Source: Macrophomina tecta (Eukaryota > Ascomycota > Dothideomycetes > Botryosphaeriales > Botryosphaeriaceae). Taken from it: 64,000 bases of DNA. Of the stretch, positions 11,626 through 23,528 are shown in pieces. Where the stretch lies: contig JAKSGN010000037.1 of assembly GCA_024180945.1 (NCBI GenBank), positions 129,501-193,500 on the forward strand, read 5' to 3'. The translations under genes and the position numbers were made by a program. The notes under the pieces were generated by a model that searched no databases, was not told the DNA's origin, and was given only the letters and a program-made list of their open reading frames with translations. The first letter of the stretch is position 1. Each line of letters opens with the position of its first letter.

Positions 11626-12028
11626 GGCTGCTGGCGTAAACTGTAGTCTGGAGTTACTCGGGGCGCATGTAAGGGTGGCAGAGGTTGTACCAAAAATCCT
11701 ACATCGTCTGCATATGGGCTGATTTTCACATGAGTTGGAGAATTTGCGGCGCTGTGGGGTTTGGACAAGGTAAAACTCGATTCTCGGTGAGTCTCGACCT
11801 TGTATCATCCACGTGGGTTTCCCAAAACCGAATTAATAATAGGCCCCAACTATGTTTGACGCAGGCCGCGTCCCACCTTCTGCGCACCATCAGCGGGTAG
11901 GATGAATTGCCAGCTTCAAGCTTACGGCCGAACGCATGGTCTCTACAACGGCCGCTGGTGAAACATGTGGATCACAAAGGGTATCATACTATACCTCATG
12001 TTGCCATGCGCTACTTTGACAAAGAAAA
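11626..12028. other. Intergenic between convergent genes
   Basis: Shared 3' region of the regulator and the SAT4-like gene. Nothing recognisable beyond probable untranslated tails. Confidence 0.4.
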
Positions 12029-13473
12029 TTATTTTCTGGAGAAAGGGTTCTCCAGTAGGCTCTCATTGCTGGCTTTCGCTCCGATGCTCTTTTTACTCTG
12101 CCCGTCATCCTGACCGCCGCTGCTCAACGCATCTCCTTCGGTGGAGAAGGAGACATCCACCTCCTGCGTAACCGTAATGCAAGCAGGCGACTTGCTCTCC
12201 CCCCTTGAGCCCGGAAAGACCGTGAAGATGGGCGAGTCTTTCGCCGCTTCCTCCGCTCTTACCTTTGCTTCCATGTATGCCTGCATGTCCTCCATGTAGA
12301 TACCCGCGCCATCCTTTGTCGCCTGCGTACCCCTGCCGCCGCTGCCAACGTTGTCGTACCCGAGCCGTTGAGCGCGGGCGCCACTGTAGCTGCCATCGGG
12401 GCTTGTTGGCTGGAGGACGCGGCGGAAGAAGAGCTTAAGCGCGGGCGCGGAAGCACATATTATGGCGAAGTGCGTCTCGACAAGCGTCCAGCACCAGACG
12501 GGCAGGGCCTCCCAGGTAGTGTCGTAGGACTGGTAGTACACTTTGTACATGTAGCCCACGCGCATGGTGCCGCACAAGCAAAGGCTGGCAATGACGTTAG
12601 CGGGGTCCCCAGCGGGTTCTTGTGCGAGAGCGCTTACAAGAATCCAATCCCGAAGATTGCTCCAAGTGCCCACTTCTGTTTCCTGGGCATCTGGAGCCGC
12701 CTGACAACAAGGAGGGGAAGGATGCAGACCGCGGCATCCTGGATCACGCTGACGACGGCCGAGGCGATGAAGTCCGCTCCTTCGTTGAAGCACTTGAAGT
12801 CGTGCGACGTTGCCCACTCCGGATCCATCTTGTTCCAGAACGAGCTCATGGGACGGCAAGCCACAAAGAGCATGAGGATGAAGATGAAGCCGTAGGCGAT
12901 GACGAAGCCGATGGAGCCACGGACAGTCCAGAGCCAGGACTGGGTCATCACACCCTCGCTCAATCGGCGGTAGAAGCAGAGGATGGAGATTTTGACCAGA
13001 GATGTGACCATCATGTAGCACATGGCGATGGCCCAAGTGACGATCCGAATATTGACGGCTTGGAAGAACGTGAGCTCCCAGGCGTGGCGATCGACGCCGT
13101 AGAGATAGAATCCTGCAACAAATGGTCAGATCGAGCGGTTGATGTTTGTCAATCGGGCGGTGTACCCAGTAAGTGGCAGACGTTGTAGGCAATAAGGAAC
13201 GGCTGTCTGTGTCAGGGTTATTCTGCTAGGGAGGGCTTAAAAAGGGACCGAGCGTACCAGCGCTGCCACTATCAGCCAGTCATCGAGTCCAGCGTTGCGT
13301 CGAACCTTGCAACGTGCCCATAGCCGTGCAGCGACCACGGCCAGCGTCAGACCAAGGAGAATGGACAGAAGAAGGAGCATGAACGGTCCTCGCCGCTCGC
13401 CGTACGGATACTTTTCCCGATTGGTGGCCCACTCCGCAAGGAGCTCTGGCGGGGGTGAAAGGCCGCCGCCCAT
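12029..13473 (-). CDS. SAT4/rhodopsin-like seven-helix integral membrane protein
   Basis: Fungal protein of the Rhodopsin-like (SAT4, PTH11-related) family with seven predicted membrane helices. Helix 1 follows GERRGPF; after it comes ARCKVRRNAGLDDWLI, the conserved loop. The next segments contain FYLYGVDRHAWEL, YMMVTSLVKISILCFYRRL, a long helix ending ACRPMSSFWNKMDP, CFNEGADF, then QDAAVCILPLLVVRRLQMPRKQKWALG and a last pair ending CASAPALKLFFRRVL. The roughly 130-residue cytoplasmic tail is polar. At least three introns are needed (about 13195-13260, 13105-13170, 12590-12655). Start set at MGGGLSPPPE; an in-frame ATG 35 codons upstream (13578) is possible. Role unknown; relatives include surface sensors and putative receptors. 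Confidence 0.82.
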
Positions 13474-15404
13474 TCTGCGCGTGGGATCAACAACGTGCAG
13501 AAAGGGCGAGAAGGTAGTTTGCGGGGGGACAGGAATCAAAGCGCGAGTTTCCGGCCTCAATGCTGATATAGGGAGCACGGTAATGCCTGCTAAGGGATGC
13601 GGGCCCTGCTTTTAGAACAGTTGCAGCGGCAGAATCCCTCTCAGCCGTGCGTTAAGCTTCAATTCCGGAACATGGCAGCGCCCCGCCACTGCGCCAGGAA
13701 CCGTGCCCTGCCGCAGCACGGGGGGGAGGGGATGGTGCGAAAACGGCACCTTACGGCAGCCCCAGCGCGATCCTGTCGGACGAAGGTGCCTATGATTGGT
13801 CTCTTGCCGCGCCGAACTGCGGAAGAGCCCCACGCCCGTAGGTGTAAGGTGATCGACGGCGGGTGCTAGTTTCGCCTAGAGATGGCGCGAGGCATACAGC
13901 TAAGTTCGCATGCGGAACGGAAGATGAGCCTTCGCGATGTCATCAGCGCTGCGCCGGAGGAGAAAGCCGTGTGGCAACTGATGCGCGTCCGGGAACGCCA
14001 TCTTGCGTCCTTTTGCGATTTGCCCATGGAAAGGAAGCGGAGAGTATTGAGCATCTGAATAGGGAGACTGCCGCCCGTCTGAATTTCATTCAGCTCTTCA
14101 GCCACCAGGCTCCCCAGGCCAGCTGAGCCGAGGGTCTCGACTATTAACGCTTTGACTCCCACGAGGGGCTGCGGAAAGGCAGCATCTCGGATTCTCCAAC
14201 ACTTGCTCGGATCTGTCCCCGGCAGCGATCGCGTCCGCCCCGATTCATGAGTGGCATGAACGACACTTACCTTGTTGCCATAACCGGATAGTAGCCAGGA
14301 CGTGGAATAGCAAATCCCTCTCCTACAGGCGTTTCGGCTGGATCCTCAGCTGGGCTTACCGACCTTCATTCCTTGGATTCACTCCTGCGCCCCCTCAATA
14401 GCGGCCATTTGGGACTGTACAATCCTGCGGCTCTTCGCCGTAAAAAGGCCGAGCCCGCATTTCCCTTGGGCTCGGATACAGTGACGGGCGGCACGGCATG
14501 GTCTGCGCCAATCACCAGGCGGGAGACGGCTTCCAGCCACGCGCCGGAGCGTGATCGCTGGGTGGCTCCGGGGCGATCTTCCGTCATGCAGCCTATGCGG
14601 CAGAACTTGCCGGAGGGAAACGCAATGCGAATCGAAGTTGTCCAGAGCTTAGCCCTTGCGCCCAGCGAGGCAGACCAAGGTAGGTCAACTGGGTGCGGAC
14701 TGGTTCTGCGGCCACGAAACTCACACAATCTCTCATCTGACAGCTGCAAGGGTGGTGCGGTAAACGAAACACTGGGCCCGGCAGTCGGACAGGGGAAATG
14801 CCTTGACCTCCAATGATCAACGCCAGATTGATGATGCGTGAATTCACTCCTTGATTATGCGAGATCAAAGGATGCCGGCGTAAACGTCCACTCCCTTGCC
14901 GCAATGGCGGCAGCGCGTTCTTAAGCTTCCTCGTGGATGTTGCAGGTTAAAAGCACTGGGCCAGCGATACGGTTCCCCGGCTTGTGGATCGAGTCTGTCG
15001 AGGTATGTTCTTCTCGCTGCACATTTCTAGGACTCAACCTCGTTTCTGGAAAACACCTTAAGGCACAGTTGATCGGGGCCCGATTCCCACGAGGCGTCTC
15101 CTGCAATGGCCCGCGCAGTTAGCCTTAAGCTTTGCGGAAGCATCGGAAGGAAGCGGACACGGTTTCATGGAGAATCACCGGCTCGGAACATCCGATAACG
15201 TGTGCTGGACGACTGCTCCGCCCACAAGAGCACATGCGACTGATGTGAGGGGCAGCGGTCGATTGGGGTAATGCTACTTGTGATCCAGCACTTCGATCCC
15301 CGCACTCGGCAACATGCAACCGAACACGACCCTTCGCATATATCTGCTCGACGAATATCTGCGCGTGACAGCAATGGCATCCTCACCGCAACGCGCTCAT
15401 CCAC
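13474..15404. other. Large divergent intergenic region, no gene seen
   Basis: About 1.9 kb between two divergent genes. The open frames are short, lack family motifs and fall on both strands. The region likely holds both promoters; no repeat structure was noticed. Confidence 0.4.
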
Positions 15405-17132
15405 ATGGCGCACATTCATGACATCGCAGGAGAGGTCGAAAAGCGAACATACGTCAATGGAGTCAAGGTGGGCGAGGAGGTGAAATTCCCAGAGACTGTT
15501 GCCTTCAGCGGATTCAACAAGCCTTCGCGGTTCGAGGGGGACATCTATGCGCTCGAATATGACGGCGAGATTCCGAAAGACATCGACGGGACCTTCTACC
15601 GCATCCAACCGGACCACCAGTTTCCGCCCCTGTTCGAGGATGACATCCACTTCAACGGGGACGGGGCGGTGACCGCAATCCAGATCCACGACGGACATGC
15701 TCACTTCAAACACCGGTTCGTGCGGACGGACCGCTTCGCCCATGAGAGAGCAGCGCGCAAAAGCCTGTTTGGGCGGTACCGCAACAAGTTTACGGACAAC
15801 GAGAGCGTGAAGGGAGTGATACGTACAGCATCGAATACCAACATTACCTTCTGGAGAGGCGTGCTCCTGGCAAGCAAAGAGGATGGGCCGCCGTTCGCCA
15901 TGGACCCCGTCACTCTCGAGACGATTGGGCGGTATGACTTCGACGGACAGGTCCAGTCGCCCACGTTCACGGCTCACCCCAAGTTTGATCCCGACACAGG
16001 CGAGATGATCTGCTTTGCCTACGAGGCGGGCGGAGACGGCAATGACGGCTCGTGTGATATTGTAGTCTACACAATCGACAAGGACGGCAAGAAGACGGAA
16101 GAGTGCTGGTACAAGGCGCCGTTCTGTGGCATGATCCACGACTGTGGCATCAGTAAGAACTACGTGGTGCTTCCGATGACGCCACTGAAATGTTCCTTGG
16201 ACCGGCTGAGGAGCGGCGGAAATCACTGGGCATGGGACCCGGACGAGGACCAATGGTACGGCATCGTGCCACGGCGCGGAGGAAAGCCAGAAGATATCGT
16301 CTGGCTGAGAGCCGACAATGGTAGGCTGTCCGATCCCGCGTAATGCAACCGCGCTGACGCCGCCAACCCAGCCTTCCACGGCCACGTCGCCGGATGCTAC
16401 GAGAATGACGACGGCCACATCATCTTCGACCTGACCGTTGCCGACGGCAACGTCTTTTTTTTCTTCCCACCTGAGAACACGCCGGCCAGCGACCTCGAAA
16501 AGCGCAACAAACTGTCGAGCCCGACCGTCCGCTGGCGCTTCGACCCAAAGGCCCCAACCCACTCCCGCGTCGAGCCGCATGACATCTTCCACATCAACGG
16601 CGAGTTTTCCCGGATTGACGACCGTCTCGTCACCAAACGGTACAACCACTTCTGGCAGGCGCAGGTTGACAGTTCCAAGCACTACGACTTCGCCAAGTGC
16701 GGCCCCCCCGCAGGAGGCTTGTTCAATGTTGTCGGGCACCTCACGTGGAATGAGCGGACGCAGGACACGTTCTGGGCGGGCCCGACCGCGACTTTCCAGG
16801 AACCGACCTTCATTCCACGGAGGGGAAGCGACAGAGAGGGCGATGGCTACATCATTGCACTGCAAAATCACCTTGACGTGCTCAGGAATGACATAGTAAT
16901 CCTAGATGCCCAGCATGTGGCGAAAGGGCCGGTGGCGGTCATCCATCTGCCTTTCAAGTTGAAGTTGGGGCTGCACGGCAATTGGGTGGACGCGCAGGAA
17001 ATTCAAGATTGGCAGGAGAGGAGGAAAGAAGGAGGCAGTGTGGGGCCAGCCAAGGCGGCAGAGAAGCCTCTCCCCTGGCAGCTGGAGTTTATGAGGCAGA
17101 ATGGAAGCGTGGACGGGCAAAACGGGACCTGA
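15405..17132 (+). CDS. Carotenoid cleavage oxygenase family (lignostilbene dioxygenase-like)
   Basis: Non-heme iron dioxygenase of the RPE65/CCD family, 558 residues after removal of one 51-nt intron (16321-16371). The four iron-binding histidines are visible in their usual contexts: [24 protein letters not shown] and [18 protein letters not shown] near residue 65 and [14 protein letters not shown] are further landmarks. It lacks a signal peptide, so it should be cytosolic. Fungal members of this shape cleave either apocarotenoids or the central double bond of stilbenes such as resveratrol; the neighbours (aromatic decarboxylase, flavin hydroxylases) favour stilbenes, but this is inference. 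A second family member lies at 47.7-49.5 kb. Confidence 0.9.
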
Positions 17133-17803
17133 TAGTCATTACGATCACTCTCGCGAGGTATTGTGGCTGTTGTGCCCGAATCGCGATATCTCGTATTCGG
17201 TCTGCTCCAGCGGCCGCCGTTGCATGTGCTTCCGCTGTGCGAGTGCCTCCCTCCGTAGCGGATGTCGAATGCCGTTGCCGAGTGTGACTGCAGGAAAAAG
17301 ATCAATGAAGACCGATACCCTCAGCTGATTCTCGCCGGGCCTGGCCGTGTAGAGCAGAGAGTCCAGTCCAGTAGTGCATCACTGCCTGACTCCGGGAGAC
17401 CAAGGGCTTATCATCGATGAATAGCCACCTACGACTGAACCGTCCAGAGAATCTCGGCACGCCGCAGTCGCCCGGCGATTATCCCCAAAGCATACATCTA
17501 ACTCTCTTGTTCTTCAGCCGGGGGGAATCTACCGCCTGGTGACTATCTCTCCAAATAGTCCCGTACCATTTGCTGAGTCCTGCTCGCCCTCAAAAGAACG
17601 CTGCATGGCAGTGCTATCTGACGTACATGTTATCCACCCCCACTCCTGCGTTGATTTGCCCTAAAATGGTTTATTACGCGCACGTCCAATCTACTTAATA
17701 CGGAAAAACTCTGCGATTTAAAGTCGCCCTTCAAACTCACCAGCCAACTCACCCGGCGCTGAAAACCCTTGGTATCGAAAGCCTCATTCCAAGGCCGATT
17801 AAG
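17133..17803. other. Intergenic, promoter of amidohydrolase gene
   Basis: About 670 bp between two plus-strand genes. No coding signal; the amidohydrolase promoter is expected in the last few hundred bases. Confidence 0.4.
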
Positions 17804-19231
17804 ATGTCGCGCATTATCATCCAACATGCCTCGGTGCTCACTTTGGATGACCGGGACACCTTCCTCTTCCCAGCAACGGTCGTGATCGATGATGATGTGA
17901 TCACGGGAATCTTTGAAGAAGGCGCGAAGTTCGAGCAGTATAACGATGCAGGTCCTGCGACCGTGATTGATGGCACAGACAAACTGGTCATGCCCGGGCT
18001 GGTCGACCTCCATTTTCACACTAGTGTGGCCAAGGTACAGATTCACCGCCCAGTCGAGAGACAATCTCTTCCTAGTGTCAGCCACTGATCCGAGAGCCAG
18101 GGCTACAATGATACCCTCCCCCTCTGGGAATACCTCGACACAGTCTGGTACCCCTCCATCCGGTCGCTGACTCCTTCCACCGCCAGAACAGCGGCCCTGC
18201 ACTCGTACATCACCGCCTTGAAATCTGGCACCACCACCGTCAATGACATGTACCGCTTCGTCCCTTCCCTGGCCTCGGCTGCGGAGGCTGTGGGAATCCG
18301 CGCTGTGCTTAGCAACGACATCGCACTGCCCGAGCACCGTCTCGACTCGCTCGCAGACAACTTGGATGCCTTCAAGCAGTGCGACGGCGCTGCGAAAGGA
18401 CGAGTCAAGGTGTGGATGGGCGTGGAGTGGATCCCACTGGCCGACGAAGCCATGCTGCGAGACGTCGCCAGGGCGAAAGCGGAGCTGGGCTGCGGCGTGC
18501 ACATCCACCTGTGCGAATCGCTCTCCGAAGTCGCCAACTCCGCCAGCCGGTTCGGCGGCAGCACGCCCGTCCAGGTTGCCCGCGACGCTGGTCTGCTCGG
18601 GCCGGACTGCGTCGCCGCCCACTGCGTGCACCTGTCCGCCGACGACATCCAGCTCTTGGCCGAGACGGGCACGCACGTTTCCTACAATCCAGGCAGCAAC
18701 GCGAAGCTGGGCAACGGCGTGGCGCGGCTGCAGGACCTGCTGAAGGCTGGCGTCAATGTCGGACTGGGCGTGGATGCGTGCGAGTGCCACAACTCGACCG
18801 ACATGTTTGAGACGATGAAATTCGGCGCTTATGTACAGAGGGCTGTGCACCAAGACGCAGCTCTTGGGCAGGCGAGAGACCTGTTGACGATGGCGACGAG
18901 GAATGGCGCGCGCGCGTTGGGAATCGATGCCGGGAGCGTGGAGGTCGGCAAGAAGGCCGATGTGATTGTACTGGATTTGAAGCGAGACATGATGTTCACA
19001 CCGTTGCTGAAGAGGCCAGTCGAGGAGCGGAAGAAAATGTTGGAGAGTCACCTGGTATTTGGGTGCAACGGAACGGCGGTAGACACAGTCATTGTTGACG
19101 GAAGAATTGTTGTAAGGAACCGGAAAGTGCTTGGTGTTGATGAGGAGAAGGTTCGGGAGGACATGGACGTGTTGTTTGAGGAGCTTGTTCTCGAAATGGA
19201 GAGGCAGAGGATGGACAGGGAAAAGGTATGA
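17804..19231 (+). CDS. Amidohydrolase of the TrzA/AtzA, SAH-deaminase group
   Basis: Metal-dependent hydrolase or deaminase of 453 residues after removal of a 66-nt intron (18035-18100). The order of motifs is that of the family: a small beta domain, then MPGLVDLHFHT with the HxH pair, SGTTTVNDM, HIHLCES with the third metal histidine, HCVHLSADD, SYNPGSNAKLGNG and a C-terminal KKADVIVLDL that completes the beta domain. The metal aspartate sits in GLGVDACECHNSTDMFE, where relatives usually have a GTDSxxSNN-type segment, so the substrate pocket is unusual. Likely substrates are N-heterocycles or aminopurines, but none can be named. Cytosolic. Confidence 0.87.
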
Positions 19232-19319
19232 CGGTTATTTTACCCGTTTCAGGTTGCCATATGGCATAACAATGGCGTTTCCTGTGCTATCACACGTAGC
19301 AAAGAGTAAATTCACTGAT

Positions 19320-22033
19320 CTACTCAAGCCCTTCCTGGAACTGGGTATACATTGCCTTCGGTGGCCAGGTGCCAGGAGCCTTAAAGCTCGCCTCCCTTAC
19401 ATGCGAGCCAGATCCAATCCACACACCCTCCTCCGCTTTCTGCCCAGGCAAGACCAGGAGCGCCGTTGTATTCGGTGGCACGTTCAACCTCAATACGAAC
19501 CTCGTATCACCGTCATCCAGCTTCCACTTTGCCTCAACCAGCCCATACGGACTCTCGAATTTCACCTCAGCATTAGTCAGTGTCCCTCCCGGCACCGGAC
19601 TGACCAGAAACTTCTTCCACCCTGGCTCCAGCGGCCGAATCCCACCGACCACAGTATGCAGCCAGTTTGCCACCGAGCCAGGGCGTAGTGATTGAAGCTC
19701 GTCATCTCGCCCGGATTGATGCTTCCGTCTGGCAACATGCTATCCCAGCGCTCCCAAATGGTCGTCGCGCCCATCGTCACGGGGTACAGCCAGCTGGGAC
19801 ATTGCTCCTCCAACAGCATGCGGTAGGCCAGCTGGATGTGGCCCGTGCTGGATAATGCGTGCAGGACGAGCGGCGTACCCGCAAATCCGGTCGAGACGCG
19901 GAACTTGGAGTAGCGGACCAGGCGCGCGAGGCGGTCTGCAGCCGTGCGCACTTGCTTCGGGTTGGATTCTCCGTGCAGCGAGAAAGCCAGAGCGAGGGCG
20001 AGGGCGGTTTGGGAGTCGCCGACAAGGAGGCCCGAGGGAGCGATGTACTTGTCTGCGAAGGCTGCTTTCAAGTCGTCGTGCTGCTTCTGGTAGAGGACCG
20101 TTTCTTCGGGCCTTTCGACCGCGTCGCTGATTTTGGCCATGATGCCGGTTACGTAGACTAGGTAAGCATCCGCTACAAGTGTCCCATCGGTGCGGGCAAG
20201 GCCGGGCTCGCGTGGCGGGGCATTGGGATCAAGCCAATCTCCCAGCTGCCACAAGTCAGGATCCCACAGCCCGTCATCGCCGCGGCGGATGGATGTATCG
20301 AGGTACACGCGCATGGAGCTGTACTGGCGGCGGAGTATTTCCACATCGCCAGACCATTGGTACAGAACCCACGGGACGAGGATAGCGACGTCATCCCATA
20401 CAGCCTGTGGAACACTGGGCCAGCTTGTGGTACTAAGGACATCGGGGACGACTAGCGGAACAATGCCATCCATGTCACCTTGCTCCACAGCGACGTCCTG
20501 CATCCAGTTAGACAGAAATCCAGCGCTCTGGTAGAGATAGGAGGCTGTTGGCGAGAAGACCTGGATATCTCCGGTCCAGCCCAGGCGCTCATCGCGCTGA
20601 GGACAGTCCGTCGGGATGGAAAGGAAGTTGCCACGCATGCTCCAGACCACGTTCTCGTGTAGTCTGTTTACAAGGTCATTCGAACAGCTAAATTGACCGG
20701 TTCGCACGAGGTCTGAGTGCATGACGAGCGCGGCGATATTTTCCGTTGATGGGGGAACGTCGTCATCCAGGGACCACCCCTCGAGCTGGACGTAGCGAAA
20801 GCCATGAAAGGTGAAGCGGGGAGCCCAGTCTTTAAGAGGCTGATTTGAGAAAATCACTGTATCCTCTGCTCTGGCGTTGCGTAATGGCCTTGTTCCCAAT
20901 TCGCCGTGCTCGAGGACTTCGGCATGTCTGATTTTCACCGTGTGGCCTTCAGGCTTGTGCAGTAGTTTGATTTGAACCTTTCCAACGAGGTTCTGGCCGA
21001 AGTCGACGAGTGTCTTACCGCTCCTGCTCCGGAAGATCTCGCGGGACTGCACGGACTGTGTAACTCGAACTGGCGCAACATCTGGGGCGAACAGCGAAAT
21101 ATTGGGGAATTCGAGGATGCATGAAGGCTTCCAGTTGCTTCCCTCTATGAAAGTTGGGCCCGTCCAGCCCTGGAGGTGCTGGCGGGCATCATACACCTCT
21201 CCGTCATACAATTCGCTCGTGATTAGGTCGGATTGATGTGTCTTCCATAACTCCTCAGACACGATTCGCTGATTGACTCCGTCCTTGGTTTGAATCTCCA
21301 GCTGAACCAGCGTTGCCAGCTTGTCACCATAAAAGTTTCGGATGCCCTTGCCCCAGGTAAGACGGCCAGCGTACCATCCTTCCGATACCTCAACACCAAT
21401 GGTGTTCTTACCCTCCTGTATCAACTCCGTGACGTCAAAGACCTGGTACTGTAGGCGGTGGCGGTAGCTGGTCCAGCCCGGTGTCATCTGCAGATCGCCT
21501 ACCCGACGACCGTTGATGTGTGCTTCATACACTCCAAGGCTGGTGATGTACAGCCTTGCGCGGGCCTCCTTGGTTGCTGGACTGTCAAATGACTTCCGGA
21601 AAAGGACCGGCCGATGCGGCTTGTCCTTCGGCTCTTCGAGTGGCGAGACGATGAAATTGCCGGTCCAATCCGACCGTTGCAGTAGTCCCGCTTCCACAAC
21701 GTGCCAGTGGGACCATTCGGTGGGCGCAGGATCCGGTTGGTGGCCATCACGCTCTGGGGCACCGAATGCGCGAACGCGGACTGAAACTCTTTCGCGCGAG
21801 GTCAACGGTTTAGTCGGCCAGGGGTTCAGGACGGATTCGCTGGATTCGACATGAAATGAATGCGTCTGTGTGCCTTCTTGGCGCGAAATCTCAACCGTAT
21901 AGCCGCTTTGCTGCCAGTTCTCCGCCGGAGTCTTTCCGTGTGAGAAGCGCCATGATAGCCGCGGGGTAGCTGTTCCAATGCCAAAGCCGTCAGGATGATG
22001 CTCGAAGCGGACGTCTATCAGCTGGACAGACAT
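19320..22033 (-). pseudogene. Alpha-L-rhamnosidase (GH78) with a single-base frameshift
   Basis: About 900 codons covering a whole GH78 enzyme, which releases L-rhamnose from plant rhamnosides such as rutin or naringin. No signal peptide is seen, so it was probably intracellular. The N-terminal domain opens VQLIDVRFEHHPDGFG; the catalytic barrel contains IPTDCPQRDERLGWTGD and later GATTIWERWDSM, which hold the acid residues. The frame then breaks: after MTSFNHYAL the reading continues in the -1 register as GSVANWLHTVVGGIRP, down to the stop at 19320. One G is missing near 19678-19680 compared with the family sequence. No intron can explain it, because both sides are contiguous conserved sequence. 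It is either a recent mutation or a sequencing error. Divergent from the sugar transporter at 23233. Confidence 0.85.
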
Positions 22034-23232
22034 GGCCAAAACTACACGAATGTAAGTAACGCCGACCAGGCCAAACACCAGTGACGTGGGTATTTAACTA
22101 CGGGGGTCAGGTGGAGGGGTTCAGTTCTCGTAGATAACGCGCAGCCACCGGCGGGGCTCTCGGCCTTCGGGACACTTTCCAGCGAGCGTCAGTTGCAGGA
22201 GACTCAGCCACTCCTCCACCCTGCCTCTGCCACTGTAATTGATCGTTGCGAGGCCCGAGAGCTGTGTGTGGGGAGCACTGCTACGCTCTTGGTATATGGC
22301 ACGTGTGAGACGCTCCTGCTCTGGCCGCCCGCGGGCTCCGAGGGGTGTGGCGTCCTACACGGGGTATCTTTCGGGACATTGGACACCGTGCTGCATTCGC
22401 TCGGGTTGCCATTTTACGAACCCGAAAAGGCAACACGAGCCACTAGCTTCCTCAGTTCATCAGCTAGCTAAGACAAGAGGCTCCTTTTAGAAATTTCCCC
22501 GCAAATTCGACTCCTGCGGCATGGTCGGTGGCGCTCCGTGATTGCTCGCTTGGCTGCTCATCCCCCACAACTTAATGCACACCGCGTCAACTCTTCGGGC
22601 AACCGCAGCACTGAGAATCTGATGCCCTGACTCTGGATCGATCGCTATCGCCGGATTGTGAGCTATTCTCTGCCGTTCATCGGCACAGCTTCCCGGCCGT
22701 ATGCGAAGAATGTGTTCAAAAAGGCATGGAATTCCCACTGCCACATGCTCGTTATTAAGCGCACGACGCCAAGGTTACCCAAGGCCATATCGGGCGGAAC
22801 GATGCCGATGGCACCTTCTTAGTCGATGAACCGGGCTGGGGCAGCGCACATTTATTGCTCACTCGAGGAGGGTTTATGTGTTGACCGCCTCGATGTCTTG
22901 CTCTAGAGACGATGCAGACTACCAAAGTCAGATTGCCTGTCCACCGAAGTCATGTCCATCCTCTAGCGCCAACCAACTGGGCGTGCTGACAAGCCTTGGC
23001 CCGTTATATCATTGACCCGACGACCAATTTCCTCACAGTGCGGAGACCCCGCACTGCTCGAAGCCTCAGACGCCAACAGTCTGGGCACCGGCCTTGGATT
23101 CGGCTCGAGGCTGTCCTTTGCACTCTGATAAATGAATGAGAATCACCACGGCTCGCCTGCAAATGCCCAGCTTGGTGCTGCGAACTCAGCCTTCCACACA
23201 AAAATATTTCCCTTAGACCGCACTCTTTCATC
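22034..23232. promoter_or_regulatory. Divergent promoter region of rhamnosidase and sugar transporter
   Basis: About 1.2 kb between the two divergent starts. No gene was seen. The arrangement suggests shared induction of rhamnoside hydrolysis and uptake. Confidence 0.4.
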
Positions 23233-23283
23233 ATGGGCAGGTGGGCGCAGTATGTGCCTGCTGTCATTGCTGCCGTGGGAGGT

Positions 23284-23291
23284 ACCATGTA
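23284..23291. repeat. Left 8-bp target site duplication
   Basis: ACCATGTA directly precedes the left inverted repeat and is repeated exactly at 26152-26159. An 8-bp duplication is the hallmark of hAT insertion. Confidence 0.95.
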
Positions 23292-23312
23292 CAGGGTGGC
23301 AATCAATTCAAT
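23292..23312 (+). repeat. Left terminal inverted repeat of hAT element
   Basis: 21 bp starting CAGGGTGGCAATCAATTC. It is the exact reverse complement of 26131-26151. Confidence 0.95.
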
Positions 23313-23528
23313 CAACGTCAATATCGGGTCCAGATTGATTGATTGATAGGATTTTCCAATAAGGTCAAATTGATTGATCAATAAGGTGTTGATATTGATT
23401 GAATTGAATTGATTGACACACGGTTCACGTAGCAAAATCTCGTGATGCTTGGCATAGTGTTGAGATTGATAGCCATACAATCTAGCTAACTCTTGCTAGC
23501 TATAGCTACTCCCGCGTGTATAGAGTCC

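Noticed and set aside
13474..15404. 127-codon and similar frames as genes
   Set aside because: No family motif, signal peptide or plausible exon structure.
15165..16871. 568-codon open frame on the minus strand
   Set aside because: Antisense shadow of the stilbene-type oxygenase, with no family motif of its own.
17630..19051. 473-codon open frame on the minus strand
   Set aside because: Antisense shadow of the amidohydrolase gene.
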